Shown here piece after piece: positions 1 to 10,756 of a stretch of DNA of 64,000 bases. The stretch's first letter is position 1, and every line of letters begins with the position of its first letter. Under the pieces are notes generated by a model. The model was given only the letters and a program-made list of their open reading frames with translations. It did no database searches and was not told where the DNA came from. Position numbers and translations under genes: made by a program. Origin of the DNA: Lotus japonicus (Eukaryota; Streptophyta; Magnoliopsida; Fabales; Fabaceae); assembly GCF_012489685.1 (NCBI RefSeq), contig NC_080045.1, positions 1,803,001-1,867,000 on the forward strand. Reading direction: 5' to 3'.

Positions 1-3000
1 ATAAACCGTTCAAAGAAGGTTTCCTGTGAATAGATCCATCCAAGGATTGGAAGATATATGCAGTGTCAACCACTCTAACATGATCTAGCTTCAGCACTGC
101 AAACGAACGCAATCAGTAAAAAGATAGGACCAAGAAAACAATTCAACAAGAAGTGATTCCCTTCATTAACTAAAAAACTAACAGTAGGATCAAGGACACA
201 GCCAAACAGATGTTTGACACTTACCACGTAGATCATTGTCTAAACTGTGTCCGACCAATATGGTTCCATTTGATAACAACCTCTTCATCTTTTTCTATGA
301 AAATACAACACATTTCTTCATTAAGCACATGAACGGATGAAATAGGAAAACCACAAAGTGAACCATAACATACCTGTATATCAGCCAAGGTGCACGTAAC
401 TGTCTCTAGATCTCGAGAAGAAACACCAGTAACCTCTGTTCTATAGTCTACAATTGCTTTGTCGGGTTTTACACGTTTGTGTAGCTTGACCTGAAAAGTT
501 CTGAAAATTATCTATCTACGCCCCAAAAGGGAGAAGTCATTTAAAATAAAGTTATGCACAACTCAATTTTTTTAAGGGAGGGGGTCCCAAGTAATACGAA
601 GAATATACATAAATTACCTTTAAATTGTGGTCTACCACACAGACTTCAACTAATGCTTCAGTCCCATCTTCACAGAGAACCATTTCACAATCAACAGCAA
701 CCATTGCAGTAGACCTCATCACTTTTTTATTTTTTCTGAGGTTTATAATTACCCATCTCTTCATTTTCCACAATAAAAAGCAACACAGATAATGGATGAG
801 TAATGTGAACCATTGTACAGTTCTTCTTATCCAAATCCAAGTGAAACTATTCATTTAAATCATCAGCAAAAGCATGTGACTCATTTAAATATTCATATGT
901 TAAAGCATCCATATGAACAAAAAATTGATTATTGCGTACTATTTTTTTTCAATTTTCATGCACTGAGCAGTAAAATATCAAATTATCAATCATTGCCATG
1001 AGCTTCATATTCAACATTCAAATACTGCAATCCAGAATGCAAGTAAACTTTTTCCTTATAATCGAAAGAATTCTTTTAAATTGTTGCTAATTTTCTTCGG
1101 CACTTCTTTGACATCTTCAACTAGAACAGAATAGAAAGACCAATGCACATATTATGTATTATTCCACACAGCAGTTCACATATAAGCAGTGTACATATAA
1201 AAGAACTAAATAGCATTTTGAATGCGCATAGGTTGACCGGAAAATTCAAGCACAGATGATGACAAGTAAACAAACCTCATCAATTGATTGAAATGAATAA
1301 TCCAATGGATATAATGGGTGTTGGAGAGTTATTTGGACTAGCCCCTGTACTGCCAACATTAAAAAAAACATAGCACAATCACCAATAAATGCAGGAGGTG
1401 ATGAAATTAACACCATTGGTAAAGATTTTCACTAATTGATTTCAAAATAGCGTGAATTCCATCACCAGAGACAAAAGACTGTAGGAAGGATAAAGAATAA
1501 CTGACAGCAAAAGTAATATCAAAATATGTCTAAATTTTAGATATTTTGCATAATGTAATTATCAATTGCAGTCTCTTAAATTTTGGGTTCCAGATTTAGA
1601 TGAGGTCAGCAACAAGAATTCAAAGAGCCAAGGTTAAAATGGCATGATGATTCAGATTATATAACTGCCAACACCAACTCACAAAATTACAATATGTAAC
1701 TTGTGATTAAAAACAATGCATAAGGTATACATAATAGTAATTAAATAGCTGACAACCAATATAAAATTCAATAAAAATGTTGGATCATTTAAGGAAACAA
1801 TAGTAAAAGGTTAGCTCTTGGAAGAAAGACTAAAACATTGGGGAAAGAAATTAAGTTCTAAAAAAAATGAACACAAAATGCTTATCAATATTTGAGAAAT
1901 AACTCAATAGCCTTAAACCCATCTAGAATCTCAAGTACAAAAACATTAGTACTTACCAGTAGTTTCAGTACTGGTATAATCTAAAAAAGAAAGCTTAACT
2001 GCCAAAATTAGCCTAATTTCATAAAGAATGATCGTTATGAAAACATACCTGCTCAGGTGAATCATGAGATTTATCTTTCAGTTTCTCTACCGAGTATTGA
2101 TTTGAATGATGTCGCATGATGTTGCCAAAAAACTGAGCACAAGGAGGAAATGGACAAGGTTCATTTTGAAGACTATTAACTTCCCCTCATCAGAAGAAGA
2201 GATGTATGTGCGCATGTGTAAGGTGCTACAAAATTCATTACCTTCAAATCATCCTCCATGGAGAAAGTCTTCAGAAATGCAGCCAAGACTTCATGGGTCC
2301 TCTTTGCTGGATCACTCATACTTGCCCCAAACTTTTTATCATAGCTGTTCAAGAACTCTTTCCAGTCTCCCAGATTACCCTTCATGCCTCTTTTTTGTGA
2401 CAATTTTACAATATCAACCAGCACCTACCCACATGTAAGCATTAGTTTGCTGGGGCAAAGGAGAAAGAAGAAGAAACAAAGAAAAAAACAGGTTTGAGAT
2501 TTCACCCATCTAAACTAGCAAATTATCCACTTAAAAGTATTGGAACAAATCACAATTTATCTATGTAACAGATGACATCATGAGTTTGATCATCATCGCA
2601 CACAATCAAATAAGTTGTAAAGAATTTTGCAAACATGTCAATTAAAACTTATCTCTATGAACTAACTCATTCATTTCATAGAAAATATAATGTTTTATCT
2701 TATTAAACAATTATAAGATGGGGTCACAACTCACAACTAGTGTAAGAAAGCAACAAGAGCCACATAAGATTTTCTTACAACAATAGAGCTGGTCCAAGGG
2801 TTAACTTGGAGTCCCTACATTTTTAACTTAGTCTTGGATGCCCTTATTTAACATATCCAAGAGCTGGTGCCACAGTGCATGCTTTCTGTAGATGACATAG
2901 TCGTACAACCGAAGAAATAAATGGGAACAAGCTTTAAACAGATTAGCAACATAAATAACAGTCCACATTCCGCAACCAGAAAAGATAATTAAGGAAGAAA

Positions 3001-3065
3001 TGAAAAGTAAAGAGCAGGTATGGAGAGCTTACCTTTTTGTCTGCGGCGTCGATCTTGTCGTCCAT
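1..3065 (-). CDS. SDN: Small RNA degrading nuclease (SDN-type DEDDh 3'-5' exonuclease), 5' part of gene
   Basis: Spliced gene continuing past the left edge. Coding exons read from the sequence, all in phase: 3033-3065 (start ATG at 3063-3065), 2242-2424, 2049-2132, 1276-1344, 1104-1120 (tentative 17-nt micro-exon), 618-735, 374-490, 225-294 and 1-96, about 262 residues in total. Each other intron has GT/AG ends; the micro-exon donor (GTGCCG) is weak. The N-terminal region ([28 protein letters not shown]-like) is the conserved SDN N-terminal domain. The exonuclease domain begins with VDCEM (ExoI, catalytic D and E) and includes [10 protein letters not shown] and GHSLDNDL (ExoII Asp); the ExoIII His/Asp lie beyond the edge. 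The family (Arabidopsis SDN1-3) trims single-stranded small RNAs such as microRNAs from the 3' end. A 5'UTR intron is possible because a TATAG acceptor sits just upstream of the ATG. Family assignment is firm; the micro-exon is less sure. Confidence 0.88.
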
Positions 3066-3531
3066 ATTCGCCAGTTCACAAGAGTCCTATATGCAGATTT
3101 GAACAAATTGTAAAATTATTATAAAATTCAGAAGCATTTTGAATAATACTGATACTGATAGATAGAATCATAGGAAAACTAAAGAGACTGTATCTGTATG
3201 TGGAACTGAAACTGAATATCATTCACACTGAAAAAGAAGAAGAAGGACTGCGCCGTCGTGAAGAAGAAGGGTTTTCGAATTTCGACTTAATTGAGTCTCT
3301 GAAACTGAGATTCAAAAATTACATTTTTAGTCCCGTGATTTTAACTATGGGTGGTTTTAGACCCCCAAATATATTTTATTTTGCAAATCAAGTCCCTATC
3401 CTTTTTTTTTTCTCAAGATATTCGCACAGTCGACAGTCATGAAATTAATCCCTCGAACATCTAATATCATATTAAGGAGTTTCACTAACTACCAGTTGTC
3501 CTAAACATTTTCGATAAGTCCCCTATCATTA
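3066..3531. other. SDN 5' region and unclassified dispersed repeat
   Basis: The first 200 bases hold the likely 5'UTR and promoter side of the SDN gene, including a GAAGAA-rich stretch at 3232-3272. From about 3315 the sequence has the 'tagtcccgtgattttaa ... gacccccaaatat' style of a common legume dispersed repeat (short MITE-like units with 'tagtccc/ggtccct' motifs). No gene is seen. Confidence 0.4.
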
Positions 3532-3563
3532 TCTTTTTTTTTTTGAAGTTTAAGTACTGTCTT

Positions 3564-6500
3564 TCATTCAAGAGCAACAGAAGCTGCGTGTGTTACATCA
3601 GCAGAGATCAAAAGGGAGGTCCCAGGAGGGTCCTCTTCTAACCAATAGTTCTCATGAAAATCAAAGGCTAAGTTGGCTAGGAAATCTGCCACTACATTAC
3701 AATCCCTTTTCACATGGGAGACAGTACATAAACTAAAAGCATAGGAAAGGTGTTTACATTCCTTGACTATATCAGCAAAATAAGAGATACCAGTCTGGGA
3801 TCTTTCCCATTGGTTGACAAAAAGAACGGAGTCAGTTTCCACTAGCACCCTATCAAATCCCATTTCCTTTGTCCACCTCAGAGCCCATTTTATACCAGCT
3901 GCCTCTACAAGAGAAGGATCCTCAATTTCCTCAATGAGCCAGGTTGCAGCTGCCATTGATTCTCCTTTTTCATTTCTGATAATTGCTCCCAACCCCGTGC
4001 CCAGATTTCTTCTAATCGCAGCATCGACATTCAGCTTGTAGAAACCTCTTGGTGGTGCTTTCCATTTTGGCGGTGTTGTGTTTTTTGTGGCAGCAGGCCT
4101 GGGAGCTTCCCTCACACTGATACTTGTGGCCTTTGCTAGTGTTCGATTGATGTCCCAAAGTTGCTGCTCAAAGGTCCACGCGTTTCTTCTCCCCCAGATG
4201 GCCCAAATCATGTTGAAAACTTCTGCCATGGTGTCTTTTTCAGGGTGTGCCAGGATGCGTTCCAACCAGCAGAGGAAATTGTCTGGGGTATCCATTGAGA
4301 TGTGTATATTGAGGTGGGAAGCAAACCATATTCTACGGACGGGTTCGCATGTGAGGAGAGCGTGGATTGTGGTCTCTTCCTCTTCACCACAACAAGGACA
4401 GATTGGATCTATATTCATACCTCTTTTTTTCATATTCATTTTGACTGGAAGGATTTCTTTGCTTGCCCTCCAAATTAGTTCCTTGCACCTTGGTAGAGAT
4501 TTCATGGCCCATATTTGCTGCCAAAGTTTTGATCCATTTGAGTGTGAAGGGCCAGTCGTTTGTTGAATGTTTTGGATGCATCTGAGTTGTTTGTAGCCCG
4601 ACTTGACACTATACTGGCCATCTCTATTATCCTTCCAAATCACAATGTCATTTCTTTGATATGAGGTAAGTGGAATCTGGACTATCTTCATTGCATCTAC
4701 ACGGGAGAAAACTCTGTTGATCCTGCCAATATTCCAGGACCGTGTATCTGGCCAAATTAGATCACTCACCTTCTCAAGTTTGCAAAGCCTAGGTTTTTTG
4801 GACAGGATTCTTCCACTGTGGGCTGTTGGGATCCATTTGTCTGTCCAAATGTTTATGTTTTCACCATCCCCCACCTTCCATATGCTGCCATCCTCTATCA
4901 CCCCTTTAACTGAGTGGATGTTCTTCCATAGGTAGCTAGAGTTAGTGCCCCTGCTTGCTTCTGAGGCCTCACATCTTGGGTAGTACCTAGCCTTGAGCAC
5001 TTGAGCCACGAGAGAGTTGTTTCTTTGGAGGAGTCTCCACCATTGTTTCGCAAGAAGGGCCCTGTTAAAACTAGTAAAGGACCTGAAACCGACCCCCAAG
5101 CTTTTTTGGAGTTGCTAGAGAATCCCATTTTATCCAATTCATCTTGTTGGATTCAGAGCTGCCGCCCCAAAAGAACTTGTTGATCATTATCTCTAGTTGT
5201 GTGCATAGGGTGGCTGGAAGTAAGAAAAGCCCCATAACGTACGTTGGGATTGCTTGTGCTATGGATTTTATTAGGACCTCTCTCCCCGATCTTGATAGAG
5301 CCTTTTCTTTCCAACCCTTGAGTTTCTTCCAAATCCTCTCCCGGACAAAGCTAAAGACTTGAGTTTTGGATCTTCCCACGATGGTAGGTAAACCCAAGTA
5401 CTTGTCATGCCTTTCCACTGCCTTGACACCAAGCAAGCATTCAAGCTCATTTGCACGGACACTAGGCACGTTGCGGCTTAGGGAAAGTTCGCATTTGTCC
5501 AAGTTGATTCTCTGGCCCGAGAAAGACTCATAATCCGTAAGGATTCCATGGAGAGTTTTGGCTTCTTCCACTGTTGCTCTAGCCAGGAGTATGCTATCGT
5601 CGGCGAAAAAAAGATGTGAGATACAAGGAGCCCTTGGTGTGATTTTGATGCCATGGAGGGCGCAATCTGCCACCTTTGCCTTGATCATCGCTGAGAGGAC
5701 TTCTGCACACAGGATGAAAAGGTAGGGGGAGAGGGGATCTCCTTGTCGGAGCCCCCTTTCCGGTTTGAAACGTCTACAAGGTTGGCCGTTGAGAAGGACC
5801 TGAAAAGAAACAGAGGAAACACAAGTCATGATTAGAGAGGTCCACTTTTCAGTGAAACCCATGGATTCCAAAGTGCTCTTCAAGAAAGGCCATTCCACCC
5901 GGTCATAAGCCTTTGACATATCTGTTTTGAGAGCCATGAAGCCTTTGATGCCTCTTGTTCTCCTCCTCATATAGTGGAAACATTCATGTGCTATGATTGC
6001 ATTGTCTGTGATAAGTCTTCCCGGGACAAAAGCACTTTGGGTCTCTTCAACAATGTCCTGCAAGAAAATTTTTAGTCTATTTGCAATGGTCTTTGTTACT
6101 AGTTTGAAGACCACATTGCACAGGCTAATAGGTCTGAAATCCTTTGCATGCTCTGGTTTTTTCACTTTTGGGATAAGTGCTATAAGGGTCTGATTTATGT
6201 CCTCGGGGCTTTTCCCTTCATTTAGAATTTGCAGCACATAACCAGTTACATCGTGGCCCACAGTGTCCCAGAAATTTTTGTAAAAAAGGGCAGGAGTGCC
6301 ATCAATTCCTGGGGCTTTTGTCGGGTGCATTTGTTTAAGAGCTGTGAAGACTTCTTCCTCTGTAAAATCCTCTTCCATGATGTGCTTGTGGTGCTCTGTA
6401 AGTCGATCTTTAACTAGAAAGGTCACGGCCTCACAGTGAGAGGGGTTTGTGGAGGTAAAGAGATTCTCAAAGTAACCCGTGAGGACCTCTTCAATGTCTT

Positions 6501-7671
6501 CTTCCTCGTGCCAGGTCTTCCCAGTGTCATCTTTGATTTTGTTTACTGTGTTTCTTTGGTTTCGCTGTGAAGCCTTTTTGTGGAAAAAGTTTGTGTTTTT
6601 GTCGCCATGGGCTAGCCAGGTTGCCCGCGACCTCTGGCTCCATTTGATTTCCTCCAAGTAAAGTAATTCTTCTAATTCCTCCTCTGTGTCCATCAGTTGT
6701 TTCCTAATTTCCTCTGTTTGTGTCTCAGCCTGCAGTTTCTTCTGTTTTTCAGTCAGGGCTTTAATTTTCTTGGGCATCTCACCATATACAGAGTCTGCCC
6801 ACTCTTTCAGATTTGATGACACACAAGCAATCTTTGTCTGAATATCCCTTGTCCCCCACGGCCAGGAGTGTTGAACCACCGTGCCACAGTCCTCATTTCT
6901 CAGCCACATTTCTTCAAACCTGTAGGGTCTCTGTCTGGACTTTTTCCTTCTCTTGACCACAGAAACAGTGATTAGAATAGGGTTGTGATCCGAGTTGAAT
7001 CTAGCCAGATGATTCACACTCAGGTGAGGCCAAGCCTGCTGCCATTGTTCATTTATTAAAGCTCGGTCCAGCCTTTCCTCAATCGTGTCTGGAGCTTTCC
7101 GCTTGTTTGACCAGGTAAACTTATAACCTGTATGACCCGCATCTACTAGTTCATAGAAATCCAGCGCTTCCTGAAACTGCCTTGCCATATCAAAGTTGAA
7201 AAGGTTGCCTCCTTTCTTCTCTTCAGCATGGAGAATTTCATTGAAATCCCCAGCGCATAGCCAAGGGACCTCAGGGTCAGGTTTGAGGTCTCTTAGTAAC
7301 TCCCAACTTTTCCACTTGTTTTGAGAGTTTGGGTAGCCATAAACCCCTGTGATTTGCATCGGGTTGTCCCCTATTGTGTTTTTTACCTTCATGTTTATAT
7401 GTTGGAGAGACATGGAGATCAGTTCTACCTCAATCCCTGTGGACCAGAAGCAGGCCACTCCTCCTGCTCTCGATTGTCTAGAACCTGTGCAGTCAACAGC
7501 CACTGCATTTTCTAGTCCTCCAATTCTTCTCATCTTTTGGATTTCATTAGCCGTTTTCCTTGTTTCCATGAGGAAAACAAGGTCGGGGTGTTCAATGTTT
7601 ATGAGCTTTCGCAAAGCTCTAACTGCTCGTGGCCTCCCCAAGCCCCGACAGTTCCAGCTTAGGATTTTCAT
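3564..7671 (-). pseudogene. LINE ORF2: endonuclease / reverse transcriptase / RNase H polyprotein, one frameshift
   Basis: Two overlapping frames (7671-5071, 866 codons, and 5099-3564, 511 codons) make one polyprotein broken by a single frameshift at about 5093-5107, where a G run and an A run (minus strand) lie close together. First part: an endonuclease/exonuclease/phosphatase domain from the N-terminus (LSWNCRGLG, GDFNEIL), then an RT with the FADD catalytic box at residues 689-692. Second part: a zf-RVT-like Cys/His motif (CPCCGEEEE...H...C) near residue 230, then a plant-type RVT_3 RNase H (VDAAIR, VETDS, DCNVVADFLA) near residues 350-480. RT and target-primed integration depend on this protein, so this copy is probably inactive, unless the indel is an assembly error in the homopolymers. 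Confidence 0.9.
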
Positions 7672-7707
7672 GACTCTCGGCGGGACTGAGCCTCAGTCCT
7701 CGCCGCT

Positions 7708-9030
7708 TCATATTTTGTCTTCTGAGTCACATGGTATAGATCGGTGTCCATAGCTGTGGCTCCCTCTTCCTCTCCTAGTTTCCTTTTGTGGTCCTCTGTC
7801 TCTTGGCCTGTTTCCCCCCTTGGATTTGTTCTTACTGTCCTCTTCCACTTTCTCAAGCTCTTTTCTGTATGGGTTTCCTCTTGTTCCCTTCCAGGGGAGC
7901 ATGGATGTTCTTGGAGCTCTGGTTTTTTTTTGTTTTTTAATGCTTTCCTCACGCTGCTCATCCCCACCTTCTTTATGTTCCTGTTGTGTACTGGTGTGGA
8001 CCACTCTGGTATCTTCATTGAGATTCTCCTCAGGGACTTTAATTTGTCGGATGGAGCAATTAATAAGGGATTCAATGACTAGATCGTTGATATTCTCTTC
8101 TCCCTGTTGTGCCATCAAGGCTTCCACTTGGGGTGTGGGTCCCTCCACCGAGCTCGGAGCCTTCTTGCTCCCTGTTTCCCCCACTGTTTCCATTACACTT
8201 TCCTGTTTGTCTTTGGTGACCTCTTTACCAGCTTTACTTTTGCTGAATAGATTTTTAACAGCAGAGCTACCTCGCGCTTCCTGCTTCATCACCGACATAC
8301 CCATCGGTTTCAAAGGGGATGCCCTGATCCAGGGTCCGTATGGCAGGTTTGAGTAGTCATCTTCCTGCCAATCATCTTCTTTTGAGTCACAGTCCCGCAA
8401 GACATGGTCTAGACCTCCACATCCGAAACAAAAATTTGAGAGGCGTTCATACTTGAAGAGGATCTTGAGAGTGGATTTACCTGCTCTGGGAATTTCGGTT
8501 CCTCTCTTTAGTGGTTTTGCTATGTCCAGCCAAACACGGATCCTGATGTACCTTCCTAAGCGGTGTTCTTCTTTATCATCCCAGCCTTCAAAAGTGCCCA
8601 GGAAGTTTCCCAGTCTAACAGCCATCAGCTCTGTTCTTAGGTTTTGAGGAAGATCGTAGACTCTGACCCAGAATAAGGTTTTGTCCAAAGCCACATCTTG
8701 GGGATTTTCGTCGGTTAGTAGCTTCCTAAGAATGATAAGGCATCTATCGAAGTTCCACGGCCCCTGGTCAAGAATGCTGTCCCGATCTGACTCTGAGAAG
8801 AAACGGAAAGTGAAGAGATTCTTCCCAATGTCTCGCACTTCGAAACCCATTTTTGTCTTCCAAGCTTTTATCGTCATGTTCTTGAAAGCCTGGTTGTTTA
8901 CTGAGTGATGATTTAGGACCTTACCCACAAGCCAACAATCATCTGTTGTCTTCGATTCGATTTCTTCAACAGGGAGGATGAAGTCTGCTGTTTCATCTTG
9001 TCGTAGGGAGATATTTTGCCAAGGTTCCAT
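7708..9030 (-). CDS. LINE ORF1: gag-like RNA-binding protein (DUF4283 plus CCHC zinc knuckle)
   Basis: Open frame of 440 residues starting MEPWQNISLR. Residues 30-190 have the pattern of the plant LINE DUF4283 domain (WLVGKVLN, MTIKAWKT, RFFSESDRDSILDQGPW, LGRYIRIRVWLDI). A CX2CX4HX4C zinc knuckle follows at residues 201-214 (C201, C204, H209, C214). The C-terminal half is low-complexity, Lys/Glu-rich and probably disordered. Plant L1 ORF1 proteins coat the element RNA. The frame is intact; ORF2 starts about 36 bases after its stop. Only the element's own promoter region would drive it; nothing specific is visible. Confidence 0.88.
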   Translation of the reverse strand: MEPWQNISLRQDETADFILPVEEIESKTTDDCWLVGKVLNHHSVNNQAFKNMTIKAWKTKMGFEVRDIGKNLFTFRFFSESDRDSILDQGPWNFDRCLIILRKLLTDENPQDVALDKTLFWVRVYDLPQNLRTELMAVRLGNFLGTFEGWDDKEEHRLGRYIRIRVWLDIAKPLKRGTEIPRAGKSTLKILFKYERLSNFCFGCGGLDHVLRDCDSKEDDWQEDDYSNLPYGPWIRASPLKPMGMSVMKQEARGSSAVKNLFSKSKAGKEVTKDKQESVMETVGETGSKKAPSSVEGPTPQVEALMAQQGEENINDLVIESLINCSIRQIKVPEENLNEDTRVVHTSTQQEHKEGGDEQREESIKKQKKTRAPRTSMLPWKGTRGNPYRKELEKVEEDSKNKSKGGNRPRDRGPQKETRRGRGSHSYGHRSIPCDSEDKI

Positions 9031-9045
9031 CTTTAGTCACTATGT

Positions 9046-9829
9046 ATATTATTCCCATTAAACCCCGATATCAAAATATTAAATAAAAATTTATCGTGCC
9101 TTTCTAAAACCTAACCTCATTTTTTCAAGTATTATATATTGATTATAATAATGAGGAAAATTACAAGATATATATAGCCTCCTCAAAATTAGAGAAGGAA
9201 ACCTAAGCTCATGTCCTTCAAAATTTAACAAATTTTCAATAGCTTTTTTAAAAAATTAAGCAAATTTGATCCCTCTCTCAATTTTCATTTGCAAAAAATC
9301 ATTAAAACTTCATTTTTCTTTTCAATTATTTAAGGGTTTATGATGACTTTCATAACAATTTTAAAAGTGAGACCTCATTAGCTTGAAAAAAATAAATTAA
9401 GGAGACCAAAATTAGACATAGTAGTCTAAATTAAGAGGACAAAAAATGCAATCAAGCCTCAATACATCAGGACAGTATAAGACTATAAACCCTGACAAGT
9501 TACACTACTTTTACCCATATCAGGTCCTTAAATGTCACAACCACCAACAATGTCTTGGTCTGAGTGAAAGGGGCTCGAGTCTCTTAAGCATGGTCATGGG
9601 TTTTGATTGCTAGATATGTGTATGAATAAAACAAGGTCGAGAGGTGTCCTCACTTTTGTATCCAGCAGTATCCCATAAGATATTCCCAAAAGATATGTCT
9701 GTTATTACTTATCGGGTTGGTGGATACTCTGGGAAACAAAAAAAATTGTCACTGCCACGTTTATTTCTCTCTTCATAAACATTTAAGGCTTAAGATAAAT
9801 TAATACTCTCTAGAGCACGGTGGCCTGTT
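9046..9829. other. AT-rich intergenic DNA
   Basis: AT-rich sequence between the LINE and the next element. No coding frame, RNA gene or clear repeat structure was recognised here. Confidence 0.5.
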
Positions 9830-10011
9830 GCAGTTAGGGAGTGTTGGATCTTTTTCCTCTTTGTAGATATTAGCTTTTAGATCCTTTCTTTTTTCTTTGC
9901 CTTGACTGTGGCTATCATCCTGTTGGCTCTTTCTTGGCTCTTTGTATTTTGGCTGGAGTACCCATTTGTACTCCCTTTTATATCATTTGGCTTATCTAAA
10001 AAAAAAAAAAA
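9830..10011 (+). mobile_element. 5'-truncated LINE 3' tail, plus strand
   Basis: The stretch has the T-rich, 'ttggctggagtacccatttgtactcc ...' style of plant LINE 3'UTRs and ends 'ttggcttatct' followed by an A14 tail at 9998-10011. It is read as a 5'-truncated LINE end inserted in the plus orientation. No coding part is left and no target duplication could be fixed. Confidence 0.45.
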
Positions 10012-10389
10012 GGCTGACACTTCAAGGAAGATAGAAGACCTGCATAGAATAAGTCGGGACGGAGGCGATCACCGACTAGAGTGAGCATGTTTAATTCTTA
10101 ATTTACTTATCTTATTACATTATCCCTCTTTGGTATTTTGTAAACAAGTGTCGCTAGACAACTCCTTAGGTTTTAATCTAAGGATCTTTTACCAGAAAGA
10201 AGAGAAAGAGAGAACTAAAACCCATTGCCACTAATCTCATACTAGTGACTTAGCAAGAAATGCAAATTACAGCTAAAAAAATCCTCTCTTTTTCAAAATA
10301 GAGCTGAAGTAAAGATACAAATATTCAGCTTATTACAACCAGGCAATGCCTAATAAAAATATTTAGAAGCATCAGACAACAATCCAAGC
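10012..10389. other. Intergenic, no gene seen
   Basis: Short intergenic interval downstream of the IQD gene (which is on the minus strand). Nothing beyond AT-rich sequence was recognised. Confidence 0.4.
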
Positions 10390-10756
10390 ATTTATAACAA
10401 ACATGATCTGAAATGACAAGCACAAGTAGCCTGAGACTTACAAACCGTACCAGACTCTGTGTGGAGAAACATGACAACAATTAAGAGTGAGGAGAACAAT
10501 AATGTACATATAAAGAGTGAGGAGAGTAATAATAATAATGTTACATACAAGCGTCTCTCACTTTCTAGTCTTCTATATATGTTCCCAGACCAACCCAATT
10601 TGTCACATACAAACTCCATAGGGAAGCAAAGAATACAACTGTAATCAGAACTCTAAACTAAATGTACCACTCCAAAGACCATTTAGAGGCATGTGAACTT
10701 CATCATCAACCATTGTAGAGGCATGTGAACACACTTGAGAGCTCTCATGTGTTGAT
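10390..10756 (-). other. Probable 3'UTR of the IQD gene
   Basis: Lies directly downstream of the IQD stop codon (10757-10759). It contains a 14-base direct repeat (agaggcatgtgaac, at about 10684 and 10720) and a 'taataataat/gaggagaa' low-complexity patch at 10490-10540. The UTR end is a guess; no poly(A) site can be proven from sequence alone. Confidence 0.35.

Larger units (their letters stand above)
3532..9045 (-). mobile_element. L1-type LINE retrotransposon, near full length, minus strand
   Basis: ORF1 (gag-like) precedes ORF2 (endonuclease, reverse transcriptase, RNase H) on the minus strand, and the element ends in a poly(A) tail seen as a T run at about 3532-3543. The 3'UTR is only about 20 bases. 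The exact 5' end is uncertain; it lies a short way upstream of the ORF1 start at 9030. I looked for a target-site duplication on both sides and found none that is convincing. The element sits between the SDN and IQD genes. Confidence 0.9.

Noticed and set aside
4078..4566. Plus-strand frames opposite LINE ORF2 (and several at 7321-8356)
   Set aside because: Shadow frames of the strongly coding minus strand.
3544..9060. Target-site duplication for the LINE
   Set aside because: Compared the bases next to the poly(T) with those beyond ORF1; no direct repeat longer than a few bases.
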